DNA of 64,000 nucleotides from Phycisphaeraceae bacterium (GTDB taxonomy: Bacteria; Planctomycetota; Phycisphaerae; Phycisphaerales; Phycisphaeraceae). Of this stretch, positions 43,767-54,766 are shown piece after piece. The stretch is from NCBI GenBank assembly GCA_028284155.1, contig JANQSF010000063.1, positions 1 to 64,000 on the forward strand, read 5' to 3'. Position 1 is the first letter of the stretch. Each line of letters opens with the position of its first letter. The position numbers were made by a program, and so were the translations under genes. Below the pieces are notes generated by a model. The model saw only the letters and a list, made by a program, of their open reading frames with translations, had not been told where the DNA came from and did no database searches.

Positions 43767-46700
43767 CTACTTTGCCGGTACATCGAAAACGATGTTGCCA
43801 AACTCGATTACTTCTTTCTGCTTGGTCAGGCGGATTGTGATGTTCTTGCGCTGTTCATTGGGTCTGCCGAAGTTGGTGATGACCGTAGCCTGGACAGTCG
43901 TCGCGCCGGTGAGTTTCTGCTGGCTAGAGCCGTAGAAGTTCGCGGCGATCCGGTATTTGCCAGGCATAGCTCTCTTAATGATGTATTCCTCGGGACCGTA
44001 GCCCTGTGTGAAATCCTTGCTCATCCGCCCACCGATGGTCGTCGCTGGATGGCTGTAATCGCACTTCTCACCGCTGGGTTCAGTTACCCAAAGATCGATG
44101 TCTGTCAGGTCAGCGTCCCAAGTCAGCACAATACGCACATCGACATCGAGCAATCTTCTCAACCGACTATCCAGCACGATCTCTGGTGTTCCATTACTAG
44201 GTCGTCGCTTCATGGCGGCAATGAGGTGATTTGCTTCCATCAGCGCGATGAGTTCGATCCGGGGAAAGCGGTCGTCCCATTCACCCATGACTACGTCGTT
44301 GAGAAGTGCAATCGCCCTGATAAGGTCAGGTGTAGGCGCTGCGTTGTCACGTCCAACTCTCGCCACATGCACACTGTCGCGCGCTGCAAGGGCGAGTGCC
44401 AAATCGCGGTGGCTCTGCGGCTCTTCGGGACGCATCGCGCGCACCCGTTCGAATAGTTCAACGGCTAGGTCGATGTGGCGCTCCTGCTGGAGCTTGTGCG
44501 CGACAACGCGCAGGAGCGCCGCGTCGTCCAACTTAAGTTCGAGGATGTTGGAAAGAACGCGGATGGCTAACCCGTCCTGATTGATGCTGAACAGGTAATT
44601 GGCGCAGTCGAGGTAGAAGGCCGGGCTGTCGCCGTGCTTGTGGCGAGCGTCGATGTAGGCGTCGTAGGCGTGCTCAGCCCCAGCGTCCTTCATGGCCTCG
44701 AGGTAAGGCGTCTTGGGGTCCCACGCTTTAATGGAGATACCAGCGGTCTTTGTTCCCCTAATGGATTCGTCGGACTTGGCGGCCTCGCCATCGGAGCGTC
44801 CGCTGGCAGCACTATTCTGGGCAACGCTGAATGCCCGCGCGGTATCCGCTGGCGACTCCTCGGCTCTCGCGTTGCCGCGCAATGGCGCGGGTGTGCGTGG
44901 AGGCCGAGGCGCGGGGGAGGTGGGGTCTTCGGCTGGCGCTGGGGCTGCATTGTCTGCCAGGCCTGCTATGGCTCCCGGTCGCCTGCCATCTCGCTCGCGC
45001 ATCCGACGAATCTGTCCCTGCAACTCCGCCATCTGGCTGTGGATCCGTTCCCGCTCCATCCCGGTGATCCGTTGCGCTCTAGATTCGAGGTCCCGCAGGC
45101 GGCTGGTGAGGCGCCGTACCTCGGCACTCGTACCCTTTCCTGAAACACGGAAGTTTTCGGGGTACCTGAACGATGTGCCCCACCATTTGACGCGGTCGTT
45201 CCACATGGCCAGGACGGATTGAAGCTTTTGTTCGCGCGACTTCTTCCGCTTGATCTCACGCTGCTCGATCAGCTTGGTGAACTTGGCGGACAGTACCTTG
45301 TCCCGCTTCGGAGGGACGATGCCGTATTCGACGTACTGCTCAACCGATTCGAGCACGAGCATCGACGTGCTTGGGGTCACCAGGTTGAATCGTCGACCGA
45401 GTTTGACCAATTCGCCGTGGTGTTTGTCCGGGAAGACTGCCAGGCGGTCGAGCTTCTTTTGTGCCCACAGCCGACCGACGAGCGTGGTGGCGTGGGCGTC
45501 CACCTTGCGGATTGTCTGCTTGACCGTCACCGTCTCATTTGCGTCGTAGCCGAAGTGTAGCGTGATGGTTGCCTCATCGGCCTTGAGTCGCCCGGCGAGC
45601 GTGAACCGGCCGTCCACTTGAGTGCCCGGTTTGGGGTACAGGTCGTCGATTGCAGCGGGGTCGTACTCAGCCTTGATGAAGCGGAAGATCGACGCTGGGA
45701 GGTGCGCCATCAAACCAATGATGGCGTTGGCTGTATCGCCTTTGGCCTTTGTGAGTGTGAATGACGCACCGCCGCACGATTCGGCGATCAGCCGCAGCAG
45801 AGCGTGGTTGGCACTTGAGTCGGATGTAAACGTGAAGACCGGCGCGCCTGCCACGACCGCCTGCCGCTGAATTCCCGAATCAATAGCGATCGGCCGGGTC
45901 GGGTGAATCGGCATCGGCAGGTCGTCGCCGAGGTTGGTCAGACCATCCGTGAATAGCAGGTGGTAGCCGTACTTGCCTGGTGGCCGCAGCTTAGACGTCA
46001 CGATGGTGTCCCTGCTGAAGAATCCGTGCGTGTCGGCCGGCATGATTAGCGAGCCGAGGTTCGTGCCGCCGTCATACTCGACGCGTTTCAGATAGCGGAT
46101 CAGCTCCCTGGCATCGCCTGCCTTGATGTTGAATACCTTTGGAGTGGGTGCATCCATTTTATCGCGGAAAATCACAACCCCGATCTGCACACGATCGAGT
46201 TGCTTGACCAACTTCTCGATGAACTGGTACTCAGCCGACTTGTCGGTCTTGGCTCGACTGTGCGATGCATCCCAGTACAGGCCGATGTGTTTGGGCTTCG
46301 CGACCGGCCGGTTGATCGCCGGCGGTACCGGGTGGCTGTCGAGGACGAAGTGGTGGTCGTTGGCGTCGACGCTTCGCTCGACGAGCAACTTCGGGGCGTT
46401 TACCTGCGCACCTGCGTTGGGCAGAACGATGACCAACTCACCAAGTGGTTTGGCCTCCTTCAGTACGGTATGGGCGGTAAATCGCGATTCAACTTGGGCA
46501 AAGCTCAAGTCCTTAAGTCTGAGTCCTCGCAGTTGCGGCGTGCCGGTGGCCACAGTTTCGATGGTGAGGTCGATCTCGTCCACGACAGACCCGAACTGAA
46601 GCGGGACGGTGTAGGCGCTCTTGCCCTCACCGGGAAGCGATACCACTTCGCTGACGTGGTCGACGCGGATCGTTCGCGTGCCCTTTGCTGGAATCGGCCA

Positions 46701-47153
46701 GACACGGGTCTTGAAGTTGTTGCCCTTGGTCCACTCGACGAGACCGGGATCGATGCCCTTTCGCTGTTCGCGTTCGAAGATGTAGCGCGCCTCGCGCTTC
46801 TCGACGATCACCGCTTCGCGCATCCGCCCTTCGATATCCAATGCGTAACCGCTGACCGTCGCCCCGGTCGGTATCGGGAAGTACAACTCGCCTTCCAGCG
46901 GCCGGTTCGTGTCGTTGCGGAATGTCATGGTGGTCGACGTGCGGGCGATGAAGCCATGTACGACGACATCGATGTCGATCCTCTCCAAGCGAAGTGGCTT
47001 AGACGGCTTCTTCGCGTCAGGCCGGACGAGCAGGCCAGGGCCGGGCGGACGCGCCGACGCAGGGTCAATCAGGGCGACCTGCTGATGCTGGGCACGCAGT
47101 GCGACTGGGAGAGTGGCGATAATCGCGATGATGGAAATCAGGACTTGGCGCAT
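43767..47153 (-). CDS. Secreted VIT / vWA / DUF2135 protein
   Basis: 1128 residues with a signal peptide (LISIIAIIATLPVALRA). A VIT domain (about 50-180) shows TFRNDTNRPLEGELYFPIPTGA and VEKREARYIFEREQRKGIDP. A vWA domain follows with a MIDAS-like DASHS near residue 296 and LLFTDGLTNLGDD. A basic coiled coil and a Pro/Ala-rich linker come next (about 640-790), then TPR-like helices, then a C-terminal DUF2135 domain (LTWDADLTDIDLWVTEPSGE, YGPEEYIIKRAMPGKYRI). VIT-vWA proteins of this kind are surface or periplasmic and of unknown role in planctomycetes. It is a single gene that probably ends at the terminator at 43284-43323. Confidence 0.9.
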   Translation of the reverse strand: MRQVLISIIAIIATLPVALRAQHQQVALIDPASARPPGPGLLVRPDAKKPSKPLRLERIDIDVVVHGFIARTSTTMTFRNDTNRPLEGELYFPIPTGATVSGYALDIEGRMREAVIVEKREARYIFEREQRKGIDPGLVEWTKGNNFKTRVWPIPAKGTRTIRVDHVSEVVSLPGEGKSAYTVPLQFGSVVDEIDLTIETVATGTPQLRGLRLKDLSFAQVESRFTAHTVLKEAKPLGELVIVLPNAGAQVNAPKLLVERSVDANDHHFVLDSHPVPPAINRPVAKPKHIGLYWDASHSRAKTDKSAEYQFIEKLVKQLDRVQIGVVIFRDKMDAPTPKVFNIKAGDARELIRYLKRVEYDGGTNLGSLIMPADTHGFFSRDTIVTSKLRPPGKYGYHLLFTDGLTNLGDDLPMPIHPTRPIAIDSGIQRQAVVAGAPVFTFTSDSSANHALLRLIAESCGGASFTLTKAKGDTANAIIGLMAHLPASIFRFIKAEYDPAAIDDLYPKPGTQVDGRFTLAGRLKADEATITLHFGYDANETVTVKQTIRKVDAHATTLVGRLWAQKKLDRLAVFPDKHHGELVKLGRRFNLVTPSTSMLVLESVEQYVEYGIVPPKRDKVLSAKFTKLIEQREIKRKKSREQKLQSVLAMWNDRVKWWGTSFRYPENFRVSGKGTSAEVRRLTSRLRDLESRAQRITGMERERIHSQMAELQGQIRRMRERDGRRPGAIAGLADNAAPAPAEDPTSPAPRPPRTPAPLRGNARAEESPADTARAFSVAQNSAASGRSDGEAAKSDESIRGTKTAGISIKAWDPKTPYLEAMKDAGAEHAYDAYIDARHKHGDSPAFYLDCANYLFSINQDGLAIRVLSNILELKLDDAALLRVVAHKLQQERHIDLAVELFERVRAMRPEEPQSHRDLALALAARDSVHVARVGRDNAAPTPDLIRAIALLNDVVMGEWDDRFPRIELIALMEANHLIAAMKRRPSNGTPEIVLDSRLRRLLDVDVRIVLTWDADLTDIDLWVTEPSGEKCDYSHPATTIGGRMSKDFTQGYGPEEYIIKRAMPGKYRIAANFYGSSQQKLTGATTVQATVITNFGRPNEQRKNITIRLTKQKEVIEFGNIVFDVPAK

Positions 47154-47691
47154 GGAACGGCCTCTGAGCGTGGGTTAGTTGCCGGGTGATAGTTGACTTC
47201 GTTAACAATAGACGCGGCGGGGACGAGGATGTTCAACGATCAAGTCGGAGGCGCCGGCGGCAATGCACGGCAGCTAGGGCGGTGGGGGCTGACGCGGGCG
47301 GTGAGCCTGCGCTCAGCAGACAATTGACCATGCCCTGAGTGGGCAGTCGTCGTCGTAGAAGCCCACGTAGCTCTGCGCAATGTGGTCCAGGTGAACTGTA
47401 AATCGGGTACTTTGTATACCCAGCCGACACTCCGAGTATCAGGGACTAGCTGCCGGGGCGTACACTCTACAATCTGGCCGTGATTCGATGACGACAACTG
47501 ATCTCGCCCAAGGCCCCGAGCACGCGACAAGAGTTAAATACAATTGAGTAGGACTTTGGACACAAGGATGGCGTCAGTTGTCAAAGTCTCGGAGCACTAG
47601 ATTGCAGGACGAGACAGCCGAATGTACACATGACTATCGCTTCAATCGTCGTCCCCTCGGTGAACCATCGAGGGTCTTGAGGAACATATGG
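47154..47691. other. Divergent intergenic region
   Basis: About 540 bases between the VIT-vWA gene (leftward) and the cytochrome/DUF1549 gene (rightward). No gene with convincing composition was seen. The frame of the latter opens at 47578, but its ATG with GAGGAA box is at 47692. Confidence 0.4.
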
Positions 47692-50600
47692 ATGAATGTC
47701 CACTACGCGCGCAACGCCGGGGCCACGTCGGTCGTTATAGTTCTCGTTGCCGGGCTGAATCTGGCCTTGACAGGTCGTTCGAGCGCGGTCCCGAACGAGC
47801 AGCAAGCGGCACGACCCCGGTTCAATCGTGACATTCGGCCAATCCTGAGCGACGCTTGCTTCAAGTGTCACGGGCCTGCCGTCCAGAAAGCCAAGTTGCG
47901 TCTCGATCGGCGCGAGGACGCGGTCCGTGATCGCGATGGTATCGCCGCGATTGTGCCGGGCAGGCCGGGAGACAGCGAGGTGATTCGTCGCATTCTGTCT
48001 ATCGATGCCGATGAGGTTATGCCTCCGCCCGATTCACACGCGACCTTGTCAAAACAACAGAAGGACACAATCCGTCAATGGATCCAGGGCGGCGCGGCGT
48101 ACCAGAAGCACTGGGCCTTCGAGCCGCCGGTCAAGCAGGCGCTGCCACCGATCAAGAATCCCATCGACCATTTCATCGCCGACAGGCTACGCCACATGAA
48201 GTTGCAGATGTCGACAGAGGCCGATCGGCCCACGCTGATCCGTCGTGTCGCCTTCGCTCTCACCGGACTGCCACCGACGCCGGACGAGGTGGATCGATTC
48301 GTACGTGACAGGGACGAGAACGCGTACGAGTTGATGGTTGATCGCTATCTGTCTTCCAGGCACTACGGGGAAGAAATGGCTCGTCATTGGCTCGACGTGG
48401 CGCGCTATGGCGACACCCACGGCATGCATCTGGACAACGAGCGACAGATGTGGGCCTATCGAGACTGGGTCGTCGGTACGTTCAACCGCAATCTTCCGTT
48501 CGATGACTTCACCGTTCAGCAGATCGCGGGTGATCTGTTGCCGGAATCGACAACGGACCAGATCACCGCGACCGGCTTTCTCCGGTGCAACATCACCACG
48601 GGCGAGGGGGGTTCGATCAACGCCGAGTGGGTGTATCGAAATGCGGTCGAACGCACGTCGACGACAGCCCAGGTGTTTATGGGATTGACCGCGGGCTGCG
48701 CGAGCTGCCACGATCACAAGTTCGATCCGATTTCCATCGAGGAGTACTACTCGCTCTACGCCTTTTTCAATTCTGCAGCCGATCCGGGGCTGGACGGAAA
48801 CCGCTTGCTGACTTCGCCCACGATCAAGATTGCCAAGCAATCACAGACTGATCGCATCAAGGCCCTTGATGAGCAGGTTGCGGCCAGGTCAAAAGAACTA
48901 AACACATTGGTTGCCAAGCTGGAGTACGACGATCCGGCGACCGCCGACCCACCGCCAAAACGAACCGAGCTTCACGTTGAGCTCTTTGACGATATCGTTC
49001 CGGCGGGAAGCAGGATCACAGCCAGCCCGGGCCATCCGCCCAACTACGTCTCTCCCGAGAACGGCAAGGTGTTCAGTGGCAAGAAGGCGTTGAAGCGGAC
49101 AGCCGAAGGGCTTGCCCAGGACGTCGTAGAAAGCGTCACCAACATTGCTGTGCCGTCGAACGGCAAGGTCTATGTCCATGTCTACATCGATCCGGCGGAT
49201 GTACCGAAGACGTTGATGATTCAGTATCACAGTTCAGGATGGCTGCACCGAGCGGTCTGGGGCGATTATGACGCCATTCAATGGGGCGCGGCTGGGACAA
49301 CGCAGCGCGTGCTGATCGGTGAGATGCCGAAGCCGGGCAAATGGGTTCGGCTCGAAGTCGATGCTTCCAGGATCGGCCTGGCAACCGGAACCGGGATCAC
49401 CGGTTTTGCATTCACGCAGTTCGGCGGCACGGTCTATTGGGACAAGGCTGGTCTTGTCGGCAATAGCGACCCGACGACAGATCCGCAACGATCACTGCTC
49501 GCGTGGTGGAAACAGCAGAAAGGCAAAGACACACCCGGCGTCCCCAACGATCTGAAAGGGATCCTGAAGGCCGGTCCGGACAAGACATCCGATCCTGCGT
49601 TGGGGAAGAAGCTCCGAGACTATTACATACGCAACGTGTGCATCGACACGAAGGCCGTGCTTGCTCCGATCAGCAACGAGATTGCGGCGCTGCGCAAGCA
49701 AAAGGCCGACCTTGAAAAGAGCATCCCGGGCACCTTTGTCTTCCAGGACCTGCCCACACCGCGTCAAAGTTTCGTCATGCTGCGTGGTGAATACGACAAG
49801 CCGGGGGACAAGGTCGAACCCGGTACGCCCGACGTACTGCCCGCATTGAAGAAGGCTGACGCGAACGCGCGTGCCACCCGCCTCGACCTCGCGCGGTGGC
49901 TGGTGTCGCCGGAGCACCCATTGACCGCGCGCGTCCAGGTCAACCGACTGTGGCAGCAGTTCTTCGGCGTCGGCCTGGTCGCCACCAGCGATGATTTCGG
50001 CTCGCAGGGAGAACTGCCATCGCATCCGGAGTTGCTCGATTGGCTCGCAGTCCATTTCCGGGAGACCGGGTGGGATGTGAAGAAACTCGTGAAGCTCATG
50101 GTGACGTCCGCGACATTCCGCCAATCGTCGCGGGCGACCCCCGAACTGATCCGTCGCGATCCGGACAACCGCTACTACGCTCGCGGCCCGCGGTTCCGGT
50201 TGGGTGCCGAGCAGATTCGCGATAACGCGCTGTTCGTCAGTGGTCTGCTTGACCCGACCATGGGCGGCCGGGGCGTCCGTCCCTACCAGCCACCCAATAT
50301 CTGGGAGCCGGTCGGCTTTGTAGGCTCGAATACGGCCAGGTACACCCAGGACAAGGGCAGTGCGCTGTATCGCCGGAGCATTTATGTCTTTCTCAAGCGG
50401 ACAGCGCCTCCGCCGTTCATGAGCAACTTCGACGCGCCGTCTCGCGAATCTTTCTGCGCGAAGCGTGAGCGTAGCAACTCGCCGCTTCAAGCCCTGCAGT
50501 TGATGAATGACGTGCAACAGGTCGAGGCTGCGCGGGCACTAGCGCAACGGATCATGAAGGAAGGCGGAGACACGGTCGAACGGCGGATCACGTTTGCGTA

Positions 50601-50826
50601 TCGCACCGTCTTGGCCCGTTCTCCGGAAGCAGCAGAATTGGACATCGTTCGAGACACGTTCATGCTCCATTTGAGCACGTATCACAAGCAGGTGGAAGCG
50701 GCCAAGAAGCTGATCAACAACGGTGATTCGAAACCCGACGACCAACTCGATGTCTCAGAGCTCGCAGCCTGGACGATGGTCGCGAACCTGATGCTGAATC
50801 TGGATGAGACGCTGAATCGCAACTAA
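47692..50826 (+). CDS. Planctomycete cytochrome C / DUF1549 / DUF1553 protein
   Basis: 1044 residues from ATG 47692, preceded by GAGGAAC; a TTG at 47578 would add an implausible N-terminus. A hydrophobic signal segment ([16 protein letters not shown]) is followed by the PSD1-type haem site [21 protein letters not shown]1549 ([16 protein letters not shown], then [15 protein letters not shown]) contains a second Cxx[14 protein letters not shown] jelly-roll-like insert lies near 440-590. DUF1553 follows ([39 protein letters not shown]). This family is always linked with DUF1501 proteins and is thought to act in periplasmic polymer breakdown or electron transfer, without firm proof. Fourteen bases separate it from the DUF1501 gene. 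Confidence 0.95.
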   Translation: MNVHYARNAGATSVVIVLVAGLNLALTGRSSAVPNEQQAARPRFNRDIRPILSDACFKCHGPAVQKAKLRLDRREDAVRDRDGIAAIVPGRPGDSEVIRRILSIDADEVMPPPDSHATLSKQQKDTIRQWIQGGAAYQKHWAFEPPVKQALPPIKNPIDHFIADRLRHMKLQMSTEADRPTLIRRVAFALTGLPPTPDEVDRFVRDRDENAYELMVDRYLSSRHYGEEMARHWLDVARYGDTHGMHLDNERQMWAYRDWVVGTFNRNLPFDDFTVQQIAGDLLPESTTDQITATGFLRCNITTGEGGSINAEWVYRNAVERTSTTAQVFMGLTAGCASCHDHKFDPISIEEYYSLYAFFNSAADPGLDGNRLLTSPTIKIAKQSQTDRIKALDEQVAARSKELNTLVAKLEYDDPATADPPPKRTELHVELFDDIVPAGSRITASPGHPPNYVSPENGKVFSGKKALKRTAEGLAQDVVESVTNIAVPSNGKVYVHVYIDPADVPKTLMIQYHSSGWLHRAVWGDYDAIQWGAAGTTQRVLIGEMPKPGKWVRLEVDASRIGLATGTGITGFAFTQFGGTVYWDKAGLVGNSDPTTDPQRSLLAWWKQQKGKDTPGVPNDLKGILKAGPDKTSDPALGKKLRDYYIRNVCIDTKAVLAPISNEIAALRKQKADLEKSIPGTFVFQDLPTPRQSFVMLRGEYDKPGDKVEPGTPDVLPALKKADANARATRLDLARWLVSPEHPLTARVQVNRLWQQFFGVGLVATSDDFGSQGELPSHPELLDWLAVHFRETGWDVKKLVKLMVTSATFRQSSRATPELIRRDPDNRYYARGPRFRLGAEQIRDNALFVSGLLDPTMGGRGVRPYQPPNIWEPVGFVGSNTARYTQDKGSALYRRSIYVFLKRTAPPPFMSNFDAPSRESFCAKRERSNSPLQALQLMNDVQQVEAARALAQRIMKEGGDTVERRITFAYRTVLARSPEAAELDIVRDTFMLHLSTYHKQVEAAKKLINNGDSKPDDQLDVSELAAWTMVANLMLNLDETLNRN

Positions 50827-50839
50827 AGGACACACTGCG

Positions 50840-52303
50840 ATGAATCCTTTGCTCGACTATCAAGAACAACAAACACGCCGTCAGTTCTTCGGCGCTTGCG
50901 GCCTGCGACTCGGCGGCGTGAGTCTCGCCATGCTCGCGGCGCGCGAGACGACCGCGGCAACAGGCGCGGAATACCCGTTTCCACCGCTCCCCGGCCTACC
51001 GCACTTCAAGCCGCGGGCAAAGGCGCTGATCTACCTGCACATGAACGGCGGGCCGGCTCAGATGGACCTTTGGGACCATAAGCCCAAGCTCGTGGACTAC
51101 TTCAACAAGGACCTGCCCAAGAGCGTTCAGGGCGGCCAGCGCCTGTCAACCATGACCAGTGGCCAGTCGCGGTTTCCCGTCGCCCCGTCAAAGTTTAAGT
51201 TCAGTCACTACGGCGAATGCGGCACGGTTGCCAGCGAGCTCTTGCCGCACACGGCCAGCTGTGTGGACGACATCGCCCTGGTCCGGTCCGTCCACACCCA
51301 CGCGATCAACCACGACCCGGCGTGCACCTTTGTCATGTCGGGCAGCGAACAGCCCGGGAAGCCCAGCATCGGCTCGTGGCTGTCCTACGGACTCGGCAGC
51401 GAATGCAGCGACCTGCCAGCGTTTGTCGTATTCACGCCGAGGTTCCCGAGAACGGGTAACGGCCAGGCACTCTACAACCGGCTTTGGGGCAGCGGCTTTC
51501 TGGCCTCGCGATACAGCGGTGTGGCATTGCGAGGGGTGGGTGACCCCGTGCTCTATGTCAGGAACCCTGAAGGGGTCGAGCGGACCGATCGTCGCACAAT
51601 GCTCGACGCATTGAACAAACTGAATCAACGGAACTACACCCGCTTTGGCGATCCCGAAACGCTCACCCGGATCGCTCAGTACGAAATGGCGTTTCGGATG
51701 CAGCGGTCAGTGCCGGAACTGACCGACCTCAACGGTGAGCCAGAGCACGTGCTCAAGCTGTACGGGCCAGATGTGAAAAAGCCAGGCAGTTTCGCGCACA
51801 GCGCCATCATGGCGCGAAGGCTGATTGAACGCGGCGTGCGCATCGTTCAGTTATTGCATCGCGGCTGGGATCAACACGGCAATCTCCCGGTCGCGCTGAC
51901 AAACCAATGCAAGGACACGGATCAGGCGACCGGCGGCCTGCTGACTGATCTGAAGCAACGCGGTTTGCTCGATGACACACTGGTCGTGTGGGGTGGCGAA
52001 TTTGGCCGCACTGTCTATTCGCAAGGCACACTTAACGACAAGACCTACGGCCGCGACCATCACCCGCGTAACTTCTGCATGTGGATGGCGGGTGGCGGCA
52101 TCAAGGGCGGCATCGTGCACGGCGCAACAGACGACTTCAGCTACAACGTCGTTCGCGACCCCGTTCATGTCAACGATCTGAACGCCACGATCCTGCATTG
52201 CATGGGAATTGATCACGCACAGTTCAGCGTCAAGTTCCAGGGGCTGAACCAGAAACTGACCGGTGTCGAGGACGCAAAGCCGGTCACCGCGCTCTTGGCT
52301 TGA
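50840..52303 (+). CDS. DUF1501 protein (alkaline-phosphatase-like fold, Tat-exported)
   Basis: 487 residues. The N-terminus [21 protein letters not shown] is a twin-arginine signal. The body shows the DUF1501 pattern: [49 protein letters not shown] and [10 protein letters not shown], the latter with [18 protein letters not shown]. The fold is related to sulfatases and phosphatases, and the conserved Asp and His residues are visible, though the reaction is not known. AAAGGA precedes the start. It forms a pair with the upstream PSD1-type gene, a hallmark arrangement of Planctomycetota. Confidence 0.95.
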   Translation: MNPLLDYQEQQTRRQFFGACGLRLGGVSLAMLAARETTAATGAEYPFPPLPGLPHFKPRAKALIYLHMNGGPAQMDLWDHKPKLVDYFNKDLPKSVQGGQRLSTMTSGQSRFPVAPSKFKFSHYGECGTVASELLPHTASCVDDIALVRSVHTHAINHDPACTFVMSGSEQPGKPSIGSWLSYGLGSECSDLPAFVVFTPRFPRTGNGQALYNRLWGSGFLASRYSGVALRGVGDPVLYVRNPEGVERTDRRTMLDALNKLNQRNYTRFGDPETLTRIAQYEMAFRMQRSVPELTDLNGEPEHVLKLYGPDVKKPGSFAHSAIMARRLIERGVRIVQLLHRGWDQHGNLPVALTNQCKDTDQATGGLLTDLKQRGLLDDTLVVWGGEFGRTVYSQGTLNDKTYGRDHHPRNFCMWMAGGGIKGGIVHGATDDFSYNVVRDPVHVNDLNATILHCMGIDHAQFSVKFQGLNQKLTGVEDAKPVTALLA

Positions 52304-52486
52304 GAGTTCAGCCAAAGTATGGACCATAGAGCTTCGTCTGCTGCGTTGCTCGTTGACGACGGACGCCACTTGGTGTCCAGTCATGAAACTCTGGCGCAAG
52401 GGCCGTCATGAGCGTGTGATTTCAACACTCATGAATAGTGGCTGCCAAAGTCCCAAATCTGACTCGCCCCGGATGAGAATTGCGAC

Positions 52487-53704
52487 ATGGCGGATTCCGA
52501 AGACCACAGTTTGCAAGACGATCAATATCAGGCACTGCGTGCCGATTACACCGCATTGCGTCAAATGTACGACTGCCTGATGCAGGCACTAGACCTGGCA
52601 CCAATCTACTTCTATCTACTGGACCAGGACAGCAGAACGATCTTGCTCAATCGTCAATTCGCCGCCTTCTACGACCGCCCAATCGAAGACATGCTGGGAC
52701 GGACATTGGCAGAGATGCACGCGAACCGACCCGAGGCAAACAAGATCATCGCCAATGTACGGTCGGTCATCGAGAGCGGTGAACCGAGGGTTTGGCGGAA
52801 CTACGAAATCACCGATCCGGACGGCAGACAGTACGTAGCGGATCTGCACGACATCCCATTTGTTGACGCCGACACTGGCGAAAAGCGCCTGCTTGGCATT
52901 GGTATTGACATCACCGAGCACAAGGAATTAGAGCGCCGCAAACTCGAACAGGCTCGGATTGACCAGGACTTGTTGATCGCCCGACAGATTCAGCGCAATC
53001 TGCTGCCCGGCGAGCCGCCGGCACTTGAAGGCTTGGACCTAGCCGGTTGGAGTGAGGCGGCCGACCACACCGGCGGCGACTACTTCGATTGGATGCCATT
53101 GCCCGACGGTCGTGTGGTGACGTCGATAGCCGATGTCAGCGGACACGGTGTCGGCCCGGCCATCGTCACCGCTGTCTGCCGCGCATATGCCCGTGCCATC
53201 TTCCATGGAGACCAGCCACTCTGCGACCTCATTACTCGACTGAACAATCTGCTCTGTCACGACCTGCCACCCGACCGATTCGTCACGTTTGCCGCTGCAG
53301 TCATCGACCCAAGGACCTGCGTGGTAGACATTGTGTCGGCTGGCCATGGGCCAATTCTGTTTTACCACGCCGCTACGGACCGGATCCACACCCGGCCTGC
53401 AGATGGCGCGCCTCTGGGTGTTCTACGCGACCAGTCGTTTGACCAGACGCAACACATTGAGTTTCAACCCGGTGATACGCTTGTGCTCGTGTCTGACGGA
53501 TTCTTCGAGTGGCCCGATGAGAGTGGGGAGCACTTCGGTCTCGATCGGCTAACCCAGGCCGTCGCCGACGCGTCCCAGCCAAGCGCTCGTTTTGCTGCAA
53601 AAGACATCATTGAGTACTTGCGTCAAGCCGTATATACGCACGTCGGACCTGTTAAGCAGACGGACGACATGACCGCAGTTGTCATCAAGCGATCAACAGT
53701 CTGA
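52487..53704 (+). CDS. PAS-domain PP2C (SpoIIE-type) phosphatase
   Basis: 405 residues. A short N-terminal helix leads into a PAS domain (about 35-145; RTILLNRQFAAFYDRPIEDMLG, then GIGIDITEHKELER). A coiled-coil linker (RQIQRNLLPGEPP) is followed by the phosphatase with the metal-binding motifs GGDYFDW, IADVSGHGVGPA, LVSDGFFEW and DDMTAVVIK. This RsbU/SpoIIE class dephosphorylates anti-sigma-factor antagonists in response to a signal, here presumably a ligand or redox state at the PAS domain. No RsbV or RsbW partner is in the window. It stands 180 bases after the DUF1501 gene and is likely a separate unit. Confidence 0.93.
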   Translation: MADSEDHSLQDDQYQALRADYTALRQMYDCLMQALDLAPIYFYLLDQDSRTILLNRQFAAFYDRPIEDMLGRTLAEMHANRPEANKIIANVRSVIESGEPRVWRNYEITDPDGRQYVADLHDIPFVDADTGEKRLLGIGIDITEHKELERRKLEQARIDQDLLIARQIQRNLLPGEPPALEGLDLAGWSEAADHTGGDYFDWMPLPDGRVVTSIADVSGHGVGPAIVTAVCRAYARAIFHGDQPLCDLITRLNNLLCHDLPPDRFVTFAAAVIDPRTCVVDIVSAGHGPILFYHAATDRIHTRPADGAPLGVLRDQSFDQTQHIEFQPGDTLVLVSDGFFEWPDESGEHFGLDRLTQAVADASQPSARFAAKDIIEYLRQAVYTHVGPVKQTDDMTAVVIKRSTV

Positions 53705-54019
53705 TCCTCGGCAAATCACGCGCGCCTGCGGTAACAGAATTGAAATCGCAGTGGCTTGATCTATGAAGTCGTCGTCAGTTCCCGCGTTGTCTTGATCTGG
53801 ATCGCTCGGTGGTTTTTCCGAGTCCACCTCACGTCTCAGCATATCACGATCTTTGACGTCACTCAAGTCGAGACTCATATTGAGTTCATGCTCAATCAAT
53901 CCAGCCGCAGAGTCTACGGATTTGCTGTACTCCTCCACGAGTACCGCACTCCTAATCTCCTCATTGACAAACGCCTCTGCCAGGCGGTAGCTCGCCGAAC
54001 TTGTTTTGGTCGCAGTCAT
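53693..54019 (-). CDS. Small acidic hypothetical protein
   Basis: 108 residues from ATG 54019. It reads RLAEAFVNEEIRSAVLVEEY and is rich in Asp, Glu and Ser (DLSDVKDRDMLRREVDSEKP); the composition looks more coding-like than other open frames here. No domain, signal or membrane segment is seen and no homologous family is recognised. It is convergent with the phosphatase gene, overlapping its last 12 bases. It may be spurious. Confidence 0.35.
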   Translation of the reverse strand: MTATKTSSASYRLAEAFVNEEIRSAVLVEEYSKSVDSAAGLIEHELNMSLDLSDVKDRDMLRREVDSEKPPSDPDQDNAGTDDDFIDQATAISILLPQARVICRGSDC

Positions 54020-54038
54020 TCTGCTGATGGGCCGGCAG

Positions 54039-54161
54039 ATGGCCAGGCGTCTGAAGGAATGGGAGAAACTGGTTGCGGACCCGGCGTTGGACATGCTGGT
54101 CCTCAAGGAGGCCGTCCGTCCGAGGGTCGACGAGGATCATGCGCTTTTTTCGAGTATTTGA
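54039..54161 (+). pseudogene. IS3-type OrfA fragment
   Basis: Forty codons read ARRLKEWEKLVADPALDMLVLKEA. IS3-family OrfA proteins end in a leucine-rich coiled coil with phrases like LKxLVADxxLDxxMLKE, so this is the tail of such a gene. No HTH part, frameshift window or OrfB is nearby. It lies just upstream of the ECF sigma gene at 54224. Confidence 0.5.
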
Positions 54162-54223
54162 AAAGCAGCCTGTTAAGGAATGATTGCCATGCAATGAGTA
54201 GTGTGTAGGCAGACGCAATTCGT

Positions 54224-54766
54224 ATGTCACAGAGCAACGTCATGTCGGATGAGACACATGCTGACTTTCTGAGGATATACACTTCGCACCATCGGACACT
54301 CTATCGGTATGCCTTGATGCTGGTCGTACGCCAGGCTGACGCTGACGACATCCTGCAGGAAGCGAGCGTCGCACTGTGGAACAAGTTTGGCGACTACGAT
54401 CCCGATCGGCCGTTCCTGCCGTGGGCCAAACGTGTCGTCTTCTTGGAAGTGCTGAAGTTCCGCAAGCGACAGCGGTCGTCGCCGGTGCTGTTGACCAGTA
54501 CAGTCATCGATCAATTGTCGGCCGATGACTCAACGCACGAAGAAGTGCTCGAACTACAACGTGAAGCACTGGGCAATTGTCTGAAGAAGCTCGCACGCAA
54601 GGATCGCATCCTGCTTGACGCCCGCTACGGCGACAATGTGAACCTTGGAGAGTTTGCGGAATCGATTGGCCGGTCGGTTGCTTCTGTGTATGTCACGCTC
54701 TCTCGGATTCGTAAGAAACTGCTTCAATGCGTCGATCGGACACTGCGGGCGGAAGGGCTGTTATGA
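54224..54766 (+). CDS. ECF-type RNA polymerase sigma factor (FecR-linked)
   Basis: 180 residues. Region 2 includes LYRYALMLVVRQADADDILQ and FLPWAKRVVFLEVLKFRKRQ; region 4 includes LARKDRILLDARYGD and the HTH NLGEFAESIGRSVASVYVTL. This matches the ECF subfamily common in planctomycetes and Verrucomicrobia that precedes FecR-domain genes. The start may be at 54224 or the in-frame ATG at 54242; neither has a strong ribosome site. The stop overlaps the FecR gene start (ATGA), so the two are coupled and the FecR protein probably regulates it. Confidence 0.92.
   Translation: MSQSNVMSDETHADFLRIYTSHHRTLYRYALMLVVRQADADDILQEASVALWNKFGDYDPDRPFLPWAKRVVFLEVLKFRKRQRSSPVLLTSTVIDQLSADDSTHEEVLELQREALGNCLKKLARKDRILLDARYGDNVNLGEFAESIGRSVASVYVTLSRIRKKLLQCVDRTLRAEGLL

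Noticed and set aside
46200..47189. 329-codon plus-strand open frame
   Set aside because: Antisense to the VIT-vWA gene; Arg/Val-rich shadow frame without motifs.
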